Source: Oxalobacteraceae bacterium
GTDB taxonomy: Bacteria; Pseudomonadota; Gammaproteobacteria; Burkholderiales; Burkholderiaceae_D
Direction: 5' to 3'
Assembly (NCBI GenBank): GCA_027490255.1
Contig: JAIXYM010000011.1
Coordinates: forward strand, 1-37,280
Length of the DNA stretch: 37,280 nucleotides
Shown: positions 9,787 to 17,685 of the stretch, one piece after another
Layout: each line of letters opens with the position of its first letter
Position numbering within the stretch: position 1 is the stretch's first letter
Translations under genes and position numbers: made by a program
The notes under the pieces: generated by a model
The model's database searches: none
Told to the model about the DNA's origin: nothing
Seen by the model: only the letters and a program-made list of their open reading frames with translations

Positions 9787-10767
9787 ATGAAAACAGCCAT
9801 TGATCTGGATGCCATCACCATAGATGGCAATAAACTCCGAGAGGCGCGGGAAGCACGGAATCTGTCGGTTGCAGAGCTTGCTGCGCTCGTAACGCTGTCG
9901 CGGGAACAGGTCAAAGCGATCGAAGAAGGCGGGCACCGCCCCTTCTACACACCCGCACACAAGCTTCTGGCTGTACGCAAGTATGCAAACGCCCTAGAAA
10001 TCGCCTACGAAGAAGTGGTCATGGGCCCAGGCGCAGATCAGACGGTGCCAGCGCCTGAAGACGCGCCGCCCTCGATGCACTCGACCCATGAGGCCATCGA
10101 GCCGGCCGATATACGGATTGCGGCCGTCGAGCGCAATGCAGAGATCAGGCGATTGGCGCTTGTCGGCGCAATTGCGTTGACTATCCTGCTGGCCGTTTAC
10201 GCCAAAGTGCGTGGCTCAAAAACCGAAATCAGTGAAGAGGCCGCCGATCCCGCCTATGCCACAGAGGTAGTAGCCGACAAAGTCGATGTCACGCCACCAC
10301 CCAAGCCTCAGCAGCCCTCCACAAAAACCAAGACGCTTGAGACTACCGAAACAGCCAAAGTCGCCGAGCAAGGCAGCCAATGTCCTGTGAAGACAGCTGC
10401 GTCCGAACCCAAGGTCTGGTCGCCGGCTTATCAGTACAGATCAGATCTTCGCCTATTCGTGATCAGCGCCAAAGAAGGCAGTGTGTGCGTCACCGATGCG
10501 ACGGGCAAAGAGACCCTGTTGCAGCTTAAACCCATGACCTGGCAAGTCCTCGCTGGCAAGCCACCCTACGATGTTCGCTCAACGCAGCTGGCAGAACACA
10601 AGCTCTACCTGCAGGGCCAACTGGTTAAAGTGCCCACTGATGCCAACGCAATGCGGCTGATACCGACACAGGTCCCTCCTCCTGCACCGGCCGCGGCACC
10701 GGCACCGTCTGCTGCGCCAGCGCCAGCACCCTCGACAACGCCTGCGCCTGCAAGTCCGGACGCCTGA
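9787..10767 (+). CDS. RodZ-like membrane-anchored HTH protein
   Basis: A 326-residue protein with RodZ-like architecture: an N-terminal HTH (about residues 15-72, LREAREARNLSVAELAALVTLSREQVKAIEEGG), a linker, one transmembrane helix at about 122-139 (RLALVGAIALTILLAVYAKV), then a periplasmic part. The periplasmic part has a Lys/Thr/Pro-rich stalk, a small domain near 215-300 resembling the RodZ C-terminal domain (LRLFVISAKEGSVCVTDATGKETLLQLKP), and an Ala/Pro-rich tail. Genuine RodZ links MreB to the elongasome, but its gene usually adjoins ispG, which is absent here. This may be a paralogue with a signalling or envelope role. Confidence 0.65.
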   Translation: MKTAIDLDAITIDGNKLREAREARNLSVAELAALVTLSREQVKAIEEGGHRPFYTPAHKLLAVRKYANALEIAYEEVVMGPGADQTVPAPEDAPPSMHSTHEAIEPADIRIAAVERNAEIRRLALVGAIALTILLAVYAKVRGSKTEISEEAADPAYATEVVADKVDVTPPPKPQQPSTKTKTLETTETAKVAEQGSQCPVKTAASEPKVWSPAYQYRSDLRLFVISAKEGSVCVTDATGKETLLQLKPMTWQVLAGKPPYDVRSTQLAEHKLYLQGQLVKVPTDANAMRLIPTQVPPPAPAAAPAPSAAPAPAPSTTPAPASPDA

Positions 10768-11139
10768 GCCACCGTCACCGAAACACCACTGAAGAATTTC
10801 GGGCTGCAGTGCTTGCGCCAGACTTCTGGTTGCAACAAGTCCGGAACACTTCCCTTGCACTGTCCTTCATCGAGCGATACGGCGTTCGGCTTCCTAAACG
10901 AGATCACGCGTTATTGCGGCGCAACACGACACTACGAGAGCAGCTGATAAAGTTTTACGGCAATGCAACATCGATATCGGTTGACGGCGCAAGTTAACAA
11001 ATTGGATCATCCGGTATCCGAACATTTGCGCTTTTAACGAAGTCCTTCCCCAAACCCGGCCGTCAGTCATCTTGGCCCGTTTCCGGATTTCCTCAGCGCT
11101 AACGATTGTTTCGGGCAAAAAATACACTAGGAGACTCGC
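10768..11139. other. Intergenic leader of the transport operon
   Basis: About 370 bp with no convincing gene; the short open frames lack plausible starts and composition. It should contain the promoter of the downstream transport operon, but I see no clear -35/-10 pair. A ribosome-binding site (AGGAGA, about 11129-11134) precedes the binding-protein start. Confidence 0.5.
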
Positions 11140-12456
11140 ATGAAACCCCTTCGCACCTCTGGGACAGCTCTGCATGCTGTCGCTGCGCTGACCACCGCCG
11201 GCCTGATGACACTCGGTATGCATGGCGGCGCCAACGCCCAGGACTTCAAGGTGGGCATCGTCAGCTTTCTCTCCGGTCAGGCCGCCGACAGTTTTGGTGT
11301 GCCCGCCGTGAATGGCGCGAAAGTGCTGATCGATGCATTCAACAAAGGCAAGGCACCCGCCCCGTACAACAAACCCGGCTTTGGCGGCATGAACATCGTG
11401 CCGGTCTACGTGGACGAAAACGGTGGCGCTACCAAACAGGTACAAGAACTGCGCAACCTGTATGACCGTGAAAACGTGGATGTGGTGGTCGGCTATGTGG
11501 GCTCGGGCGATTGCCTGGCAGTGGCACCGGTGGCTGAAGAAATGAAGAAGATGTTGGTACTCTACGATTGCGGCACCCCACGCATTTTTGAAGAAGGCAG
11601 CTACAAGTACGTCTTCCGTACGGCGGCTCACGGCGCGATGGATAACGTCGCCGCTGCGCGTTACCTCAAAGGTCGCAATATTAAAGTCAACTCCATCAAC
11701 CTGATTAACCAGGACTATGCATGGGGTCATGACTCGCTCAAGGATTTCACGCTCTCGATGGCGGTGCTGTATCCGGAAGCCAAAGTGCAGGCTGATCAAC
11801 GTCCCAAATTTGGCGCCGGCCAGTACGGCACCGAAATCTCGCAACTCATGTCACAACCTGCCGACATCACCCACTCCAGCCTGTGGGGTGGTGATTTGCA
11901 GGCGATGATTCTTCAATCCGCGCCGCGTGGGCTGTTCAAAAAATCGCAGGTCGTGCTCACGGCCGCTGATCACGTGCTGGTACCACTAGGCAACAAAATG
12001 CCCGAGGGCGTTATCCTTGGCGCGCGCGGTGCCTACGGCATGCTTGCGCCGAAATCGGCACTTAACGACTGGTGGTGGAATCTGTACCAGACCCAGTGGA
12101 ATGTATATCCCGTGCAAGCCCCCTATCGCATGGCGCAGGCGCTGATGGGGCTCAAGCTTGCTGTCGAAAAAGCGATGACAGCCAATGGCGGCAAAAAGCC
12201 AACGACAGAACAAATCGCAGCGGCACTCACTGGCTTGGAATGGGATGCGCCCGGTGGCCGCGTGAAAATGGCATTGGGTGATGGGCATCAGGCGATACAG
12301 CCGACGGCCATTGGCCGCACCAAGTGGGATGCCGCAAAAAAGCTGGTGGTACTGGAGGACATACAGCGCTTCGCCGCCGAATGCGTGAACCCACCCGCGA
12401 ACATGAAATCGGAAGACTGGATGAAAGCAGGCTTTCCCGGAGCGAAGTGCAATTAA
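11140..12456 (+). CDS. Branched-chain-type ABC transporter substrate-binding protein
   Basis: A 438-residue periplasmic binding protein of the type I (LivJ/LivK) fold. An N-terminal export signal ends in HGGANAQ, followed by DFKVGIVSFLSGQAADSFGVPAVNGAKVLIDAFN, the usual first beta strand and loop. Further motifs are VVVGYVGSGDCLAVAPVAEE and INLINQDYAWGHDSL. It delivers a ligand to the permease and ATPases encoded directly downstream. Despite the family name such proteins also bind aromatic acids, amides or urea. The adjacent acyl-CoA ligase suggests an organic acid ligand (inference). Confidence 0.92.
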   Translation: MKPLRTSGTALHAVAALTTAGLMTLGMHGGANAQDFKVGIVSFLSGQAADSFGVPAVNGAKVLIDAFNKGKAPAPYNKPGFGGMNIVPVYVDENGGATKQVQELRNLYDRENVDVVVGYVGSGDCLAVAPVAEEMKKMLVLYDCGTPRIFEEGSYKYVFRTAAHGAMDNVAAARYLKGRNIKVNSINLINQDYAWGHDSLKDFTLSMAVLYPEAKVQADQRPKFGAGQYGTEISQLMSQPADITHSSLWGGDLQAMILQSAPRGLFKKSQVVLTAADHVLVPLGNKMPEGVILGARGAYGMLAPKSALNDWWWNLYQTQWNVYPVQAPYRMAQALMGLKLAVEKAMTANGGKKPTTEQIAAALTGLEWDAPGGRVKMALGDGHQAIQPTAIGRTKWDAAKKLVVLEDIQRFAAECVNPPANMKSEDWMKAGFPGAKCN

Positions 12457-12480
12457 AAGAATTTGCCCCGACTGCCTGCG

Positions 12481-13377
12481 ATGACCCTGCTACTGACTAT
12501 TCTTATTGACGGCCTCACCTATGCGTCCTGGCTGTTTATTGTCGCGCTCGGATTGACGCTGGTTTTCGGCATCCTAAAAATTCTTAACGTCGCGCACGGC
12601 AGCTTCTATGCCTTGGGCGCGTATGCAGCCGCGAGTCTGGTGGGATGGTTCGCCAGTATGGAACTGGCTCCCGAACTCTCGATCGTAGCGATGCTGCTGG
12701 CGGCAGTAGCGGTCGCAGCGCTGGTAGCGCCACTGTGTGAACGGGGTTTGTTGCGCGTCTTTTATGGCCGTGATGAAGTGCTGCTCGTTCTGGTGACCTT
12801 CGCACTGTTTCTAATTCTTGAAGATGTCACGAAACTGGTCTGGGGTGTTAATCCGCTCTATGTATCCGAGCCCTATATGCTGTTCGGTACGGTCGATATT
12901 GGCACCCTCTCCTATGTCGGCTATGACTTCATGCTGGTCTTGGTGGCCATCGTGGTCGGCTACGGTGTCTGGTGGGGTCTTAATCGCACGCGTATCGGCA
13001 AGCTGGTACTGGCCGTGATTCATAGTGAAGAAATCGCCTCCAGCATGGGCGTGAATGTCTCACGTATTTACACGCTCGCCTTTGCTGCAGGTATTTTTCT
13101 CGCTGCGCTAGGTGGCGCGCTCACGGCACCGATGATTTCGGTACAACCGGGCGTCTCAGTCGGCGTGATCATCGTATCGTTTGCCGTGGTGATTATCGGT
13201 GGGCTGGGCAGTATTCCGGGCGCGGCCGTCGGCGCGCTCATCGTTGGTATCGCACGCTCATCTGCTGTGCATCTCATGCCGGTCGCAGAGTTGTTCTCCA
13301 TTTATCTTGTGATGGCTATCGTGCTGATGTTCCGGCCCGAGGGTCTCTTCCAGCGCATACAGGCAAGGAAAATCTGA
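12481..13377 (+). CDS. ABC transporter permease, LivH type
   Basis: A 298-residue membrane protein with about eight hydrophobic helices. The start MTLLLTILIDGLTYASWLFIVALGLTLVFGILKILNVAHG matches the LivH family, including the N-terminal ILKILNVAHGSFYALGAYAA motif. The end has IGGLGSIPGAAVGALIVG, the coupling loop contacting the ATPase. A TTG at 12463 in frame is an alternative start and gives six more residues. It forms the membrane channel with the next gene product. It begins 24 bp after the binding-protein stop. Confidence 0.9.
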   Translation: MTLLLTILIDGLTYASWLFIVALGLTLVFGILKILNVAHGSFYALGAYAAASLVGWFASMELAPELSIVAMLLAAVAVAALVAPLCERGLLRVFYGRDEVLLVLVTFALFLILEDVTKLVWGVNPLYVSEPYMLFGTVDIGTLSYVGYDFMLVLVAIVVGYGVWWGLNRTRIGKLVLAVIHSEEIASSMGVNVSRIYTLAFAAGIFLAALGGALTAPMISVQPGVSVGVIIVSFAVVIIGGLGSIPGAAVGALIVGIARSSAVHLMPVAELFSIYLVMAIVLMFRPEGLFQRIQARKI

Positions 13378-13378
13378 T

Positions 13379-14353
13379 ATGACGCAGGGAGGTTTTGCGC
13401 TCTCGCGCACGTTCGCCGCTGGCTTGTTGTGCATCGTCTTGCTGCTGTTGGCGGGTACGGCGATGCCACGCTGGCTGACCTTCCTTATCACCATGTCCGC
13501 AGCCAATGGTCTGGTATCACTTGGCATTGCACTGCTCATGCGCAGTGGCGTTGTCTCATTCGGGCAAGGTCTGGTCTTTGCCATCGGTGGCTATACCGCT
13601 GCGCTGGCTTTTGGTCGGCTGGGCATTACTGATGCGGTCACACTGGCCATCGCGGGCGGGCTGCTCGCCGCATTGGTCGCAGCACCCTTTGCTTGGCTGA
13701 TTGCTCGCTACCGCGGCATTTTTTTCGCGATGCTCTCGTTAGCGCTATCGATGGTGCTGTATGGCTTGCTGGTGAAATCCGAATCGCTGGGCGGCTCTGA
13801 CGGTTTTAATATGGGCCGTGCGACCTTCTTTGGCATGCGGCCCGGCGACAGTTGGAGTAATTACGCGAACTATGCAGTGACGGTGACGCTGGCGGGCATC
13901 ATCGGTATTGCAATGCGAATCTACTTTGATTCCACACGCGGACTGGTTGCACTGGCCGCACGCGACAATGAAATCCGCGTCGAGTATCTCGGAAGCTCGG
14001 TGCGCGGTCTGATTGCAGGTAACTTTGTGATGGCCGCATTTTGCGGCGGTCTGGGTGGTGCGCTGGCGGTGATGGCTCTCGGGCATGTCGAGCCTGAATT
14101 TAGTTTCTGGACGCGCTCGGGCGATTTCGTTTTCGTCGCCATTCTGGCCGGACACCATAGCGTGCTGGCTGCCTTCATCGCCTCCACCGTACTGGAAATT
14201 GTGCGCTCATTTTCCAGCGCCTATTTTCCGAACAGCTGGCAACTGGTGCTGGGATTGTTCCTGTTGGCAGTGATACGTTTTCTGCCCAATGGCATCGGGT
14301 CCTTGTGGTCAGCGCGCTATGCGTCAACCCGTCAAAAAGGGGGCGCCAAGTGA
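13379..14353 (+). CDS. ABC transporter permease, LivM type
   Basis: A 324-residue permease starting one base after the preceding stop. It shows SLGIALLMRSGVVSFGQGLVFAIGGYTAALAF, the LivM-family counterpart of the LivH motif, then RYRGIFFAMLSLALSMVLYGL. The coupling-helix region is ALAARDNEIRVEYLGSSVRGLIAGNFVMAA. Near the end FVAILAGHHSVLAAFIASTVLEIVRSF corresponds to the usual GG-G-T--GP segment, here with AGHHS replacing the glycine-rich turn. It partners with the LivH-type protein. Confidence 0.9.
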   Translation: MTQGGFALSRTFAAGLLCIVLLLLAGTAMPRWLTFLITMSAANGLVSLGIALLMRSGVVSFGQGLVFAIGGYTAALAFGRLGITDAVTLAIAGGLLAALVAAPFAWLIARYRGIFFAMLSLALSMVLYGLLVKSESLGGSDGFNMGRATFFGMRPGDSWSNYANYAVTVTLAGIIGIAMRIYFDSTRGLVALAARDNEIRVEYLGSSVRGLIAGNFVMAAFCGGLGGALAVMALGHVEPEFSFWTRSGDFVFVAILAGHHSVLAAFIASTVLEIVRSFSSAYFPNSWQLVLGLFLLAVIRFLPNGIGSLWSARYASTRQKGGAK

Positions 14354-15123
14354 CCCAGCCACGCTCAGCCATCGTCGCACGCGGCGTACAAAAAAACTTT
14401 GGCGCAGTCACTGCAGCTGCCGACATTCATCTCGACATACCGCAGGGTCAACGTGTCAGTCTGATCGGCAGCAATGGTGCCGGCAAAACCACGTTCGTCA
14501 ATATGCTCACGGGTTACATACAGCCTGATGCTGGCCAGATTCTGCTCGACGGCGATGATATCGTTGGGCTAGAACCGAGACAAATTGCCCGCATGGGTGT
14601 TGCGCGTTCTTTTCAGATACCTCAGCTTTACAAGGAGCTTTCGGTACTGGACAACATGCTGGCAGCGATCGCATCACAACAGGGTGCTTTATCGTTCTGG
14701 CGACCTGCAAAAAATGCGGCAGCTATCGAACGCGCGCAATCCATGCTAGACCGTTTCGAGCTCGCTGCACATGAAGATCGACTGGTAGGCGAACTGCCCG
14801 GCGGTGTGCGCAAACTGCTAGACATTGCGATGGCGTTAACGCGCCAACCTAAAGTACTGCTGCTGGACGAGCCTACATCGGGCGTCTCTGCCGACGAAAA
14901 ATTTCCGATGATGGACACGGTCATGCGTGCGCTCAATCAAGAAAATGTGACTGTACTTTTTGTTGAACATGACATGGATATCGTGGAACGCTACGCCGAC
15001 CGCGTGATCGCGTTCTACAGTGGTCGCATCATCGCCGACGATGTACCCGAGAAGGCGCTGGCCATGGGCGATGTCAAACGCTATGTCACCGGCGATTTCA
15101 GCGAAGCGCAAGATCATGCTTGA
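14350..15123 (+). CDS. ABC transporter ATPase, LivG type
   Basis: A 257-residue ATPase. The GTG at 14350 is chosen as start: it overlaps the permease stop (GTGA) and follows a strong AAGGGGG site. Walker A is GSNGAGKTT near residue 40; the signature is LPGGVRKLLD near residue 150, an LPGG variant of LSGG; Walker B is VLLLDEP near residue 168; the switch histidine follows in FVEHDMD. The LivG-type loop PQLYKELSVLDNMLAAI is present. It powers uptake together with the LivF-type subunit. Confidence 0.93.
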   Translation: MTQPRSAIVARGVQKNFGAVTAAADIHLDIPQGQRVSLIGSNGAGKTTFVNMLTGYIQPDAGQILLDGDDIVGLEPRQIARMGVARSFQIPQLYKELSVLDNMLAAIASQQGALSFWRPAKNAAAIERAQSMLDRFELAAHEDRLVGELPGGVRKLLDIAMALTRQPKVLLLDEPTSGVSADEKFPMMDTVMRALNQENVTVLFVEHDMDIVERYADRVIAFYSGRIIADDVPEKALAMGDVKRYVTGDFSEAQDHA

Positions 15124-15763
15124 GATTACCAACATCGCCGTTTCAATACAGTCCGCGCAGGTTCTGCGCAGCGTGTCACTGCGGGTGAGCCAGGGACAGA
15201 TGATCGGTCTGATCGGTCGCAATGGAGCCGGCAAAACCACGACCTTGCGCGCGATCATGGGTCACCTGCCGCTGATCAGCGGCTCGATTCGTTTTGATGG
15301 TCTGGATTTATCATCGCTGCCACGACATGCACGCGCCGCCATGGGCATAGGCTACATGCCTGAAGATCGCGGCTTGGTACCGGAACTGACCGTAGAAGAA
15401 AACATTCTGATCCCACTCTGGGCCTCCAAAATGGCCAACACCGGACCGCGCCTGAGTTTCGTTTACGAGGTCCTGCCCGAATTGCACGGCATGCGCGAGC
15501 GACGCGCACTGCTACTCTCGGGTGGCCAGCAAAAACTCGTGGCACTGGGACGTGCATTGGCTATCGGTACCCGCCTGCTGCTGCTCGATGAACCCTTCGA
15601 GGGTGTGGCGCCTGCGCTCTCGGCTCGTTTGTCTGAAGTAATCGCCGGTCTGCGCGGCAGCGAGCTCTCGGTGCTGATTGCACAATCGGATCTGAATCAT
15701 TCACGTAAACTGCTCGACGCAGAAATCGTCATCGAGCGTGGCGCCAATTCGCCGGCTAGCTGA
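15116..15763 (+). CDS. ABC transporter ATPase, LivF type
   Basis: The ATG at 15116 overlaps the end of the LivG-type gene by 8 bp and starts MLEITNIAVSIQSAQVLRSVSL. Walker A is GRNGAGKTT, the signature LSGGQQKLVALGRAL, and Walker B RLLLLDEPFEGVAP, the 'EGLAP' phrase typical of LivF. At 215 residues it is somewhat shorter than the usual ~235. The glutamine-loop phrase GIGYMPEDRGLVPELTVEENI is intact. The partner ATPase is the preceding gene. Confidence 0.93.
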   Translation: MLEITNIAVSIQSAQVLRSVSLRVSQGQMIGLIGRNGAGKTTTLRAIMGHLPLISGSIRFDGLDLSSLPRHARAAMGIGYMPEDRGLVPELTVEENILIPLWASKMANTGPRLSFVYEVLPELHGMRERRALLLSGGQQKLVALGRALAIGTRLLLLDEPFEGVAPALSARLSEVIAGLRGSELSVLIAQSDLNHSRKLLDAEIVIERGANSPAS

Positions 15764-15797
15764 TCTTCATGAAACTCTCGCGCTCACGATTTTCCGC

Positions 15798-17375
15798 ATG
15801 ATCGATTGGCGTCATCACATCACCCTGCCCGATACGCGCACCGAGACCCACTTCGGTAACCGATCATTGCGTTGCTTTACTGTCAGACCACCTTCGTTTT
15901 ATGCGATGTTCTCGCAGGCGGTCGCAACGCGCCCTGAGCACGAAGCACTGGCTTGCAATGATCAACGCTGGAGCTACCGACAGCTGGATACCGAAGTCGA
16001 TCGCATAGCGAATGGTCTGGCAGCGCGTGGTCTGCAAGCGGGTGAACGCGTGGTCATGTTCATCAGCAATCGCGCCGAGTTCATGTCGGTTCTCTTCGCG
16101 CTACAAAAACTAGGCGCGATCGCCGTACCCGTCGGTACGCGCGAGCAAGGTCCCGGACTGGCTTACATCGTTCAACAATGTGGTGCCGTCGGAATCTTTT
16201 TTGATGATGATCTCGCCGATCGCATTCCCGACAGCGCCACTGCCCCTGCCCTGCGACTACGCATTACCACCGGCATCAAAGGAGAAACGCTCTCCTCGCT
16301 CAATGGACCCGATATTGCGCCAGCAATAGTCGATGAAGAAGTCTGTGCCTGCATTCTTTATACCTCAGGCACCACCGGCAATCCCAAAGGCGCAATGCTC
16401 ACGCATTTCAATATTGCGCATTCGGTGATTCACTTCGAGATTGCGCTGAAACTCGATCACGAAGATCGTGCCGCACTCGCCGTACCCGCAAGCCATGTGA
16501 CTGGCCTGATCGCGTTGATTGCGGTGATGGTGCATGTGGCCGGCACGCTGGTGATCGTGCCTGAATTCAAGGCAGCGTCTTTTGTTCAACTCGCCGCGCG
16601 CGAGCGCATCACCTACTCGCTGCTGGTACCGGCGATGTATCAGCTGTGTCTGATGCAAGCAGAATTTCGCACACTGAATCTGAGCGCATGGCGAGTCGGC
16701 GGTTATGGCGGTGCGCCTATGCCCGTGCCCACCGTCCAGTCACTGGCCGAAGCCGTGCCCGGACTCACATTGGTGAACTGCTATGGTTCCACCGAAGTCA
16801 CCTCACCTGCCACCATCATGCCGCTGGGGCTCTCTGCGATTCATAACGACAGCGTGGGCATTGCGGTGCCCTGTGGTGACATTCGCGTGATGAATGACGA
16901 AGGTCAGCCGGTGGCGACGGGCGAATCCGGTGAATTATGGATAGGCGGCCCGATGGTGGTGCCGGGCTACTGGGATAACCCGGAAGCGACGGCCAAAGGA
17001 TTTGCGGACGGCTGCTGGCGTTCGGGTGACATTGGCTCGATGGATGAACAGGGACTGGTGCGCATCTTCGATCGCATCAAGGACATGATCAACCGCGGTG
17101 GTTTCAAGATTTATTCGGTTGAAGTGGAGAACGCGCTGATGTCCGTGCCGGGTGTGGTGGAAGCTGCGGTGGTTGGTCATCCCTGCCCTGTGCTCGGCGA
17201 GCGGGTGCATGCTTACCTGTATGTGACCGACAAAACGCTGACTGCTGAAACAGTGCGCGCGCATTGCGCGGAGAGACTGGCTGACTACAAAGTGCCTGAG
17301 CAGGTGGTGTTGACTGAGGGTCCGTTGCCGCGAAATGCGAACGGTAAATTATTGAAGCGCGCGCTGCGTGGCTGA
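15798..17375 (+). CDS. AMP-dependent acyl-CoA synthetase/ligase
   Basis: A 525-residue adenylate-forming enzyme. The frame is open upstream, but MIDWRHHITLPDTRTETHFGNRS at 15798 is the natural start. Motifs are the P-loop-like YTSGTTGNPKGAM near residue 188, NCYGSTEVTSPA near 327, WRSGDIGSMDEQGLVRIFDRIKDMINRGGFKIYSVEVE (A8 hinge) near 410-440, and PRNANGKLLKR near 513 with the catalytic Lys. It should activate a carboxylic acid to the acyl-adenylate and then the CoA thioester. Lying 34 bp after the transporter genes, it probably activates the imported substrate. The exact acid is unknown. Confidence 0.9.
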   Translation: MIDWRHHITLPDTRTETHFGNRSLRCFTVRPPSFYAMFSQAVATRPEHEALACNDQRWSYRQLDTEVDRIANGLAARGLQAGERVVMFISNRAEFMSVLFALQKLGAIAVPVGTREQGPGLAYIVQQCGAVGIFFDDDLADRIPDSATAPALRLRITTGIKGETLSSLNGPDIAPAIVDEEVCACILYTSGTTGNPKGAMLTHFNIAHSVIHFEIALKLDHEDRAALAVPASHVTGLIALIAVMVHVAGTLVIVPEFKAASFVQLAARERITYSLLVPAMYQLCLMQAEFRTLNLSAWRVGGYGGAPMPVPTVQSLAEAVPGLTLVNCYGSTEVTSPATIMPLGLSAIHNDSVGIAVPCGDIRVMNDEGQPVATGESGELWIGGPMVVPGYWDNPEATAKGFADGCWRSGDIGSMDEQGLVRIFDRIKDMINRGGFKIYSVEVENALMSVPGVVEAAVVGHPCPVLGERVHAYLYVTDKTLTAETVRAHCAERLADYKVPEQVVLTEGPLPRNANGKLLKRALRG

Positions 17376-17430
17376 TGCGCGGCATCAGTGCTGACAAGGC
17401 ACGAAAAATAATTTTTTCGAGCGCACAACG

Positions 17431-17531
17431 AAAGACGCTGGATCCCGGCCTGCGCCGGGATGACAGTAGTTGTTGAGGCCACGGTAAAATTCCAACCGTC
17501 ATCCCGGCGCAGGCCGGGATCCAGTGTCTTT
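17431..17531. repeat. 34-bp inverted repeat pair (REP/BIME-like)
   Basis: Arms at 17431-17464 and 17498-17531 are reverse complements with a single mismatch over 34 bases, separated by 33 bases. Each arm is itself palindromic around ATCCCGGC-CTGC-GCCGGGAT. This is the form of REP elements or MITE-like units common in intergenic space of many proteobacteria. It lies after the acyl-CoA ligase and may act in transcript ending or mRNA protection. No RAYT transposase is in the window. Confidence 0.85.
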
Positions 17532-17685
17532 GTTTGCATACCACCAGCTTGAATCGCCAACAGACCAGCTTCAGATATCAGATGCCGACCAGAAGAAAAA
17601 TATCCGCATCCGCACCCGCATAACCCGCTCTTGCACCCAGTGCGTCTTCAATTCATTCCACTTCGCCACACGCTCCGATATGAAT

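Noticed and set aside
10605..10907. Ala/Gly-rich 100-residue minus-strand open frame
   Set aside because: It is the antisense of the Ala/Pro-rich tail of the RodZ-like gene; such repeats leave several frames open.
17376..17685. Continuation of coding sequence after the acyl-CoA ligase
   Set aside because: The region is dominated by the inverted repeat and has only short frames without starts of quality.
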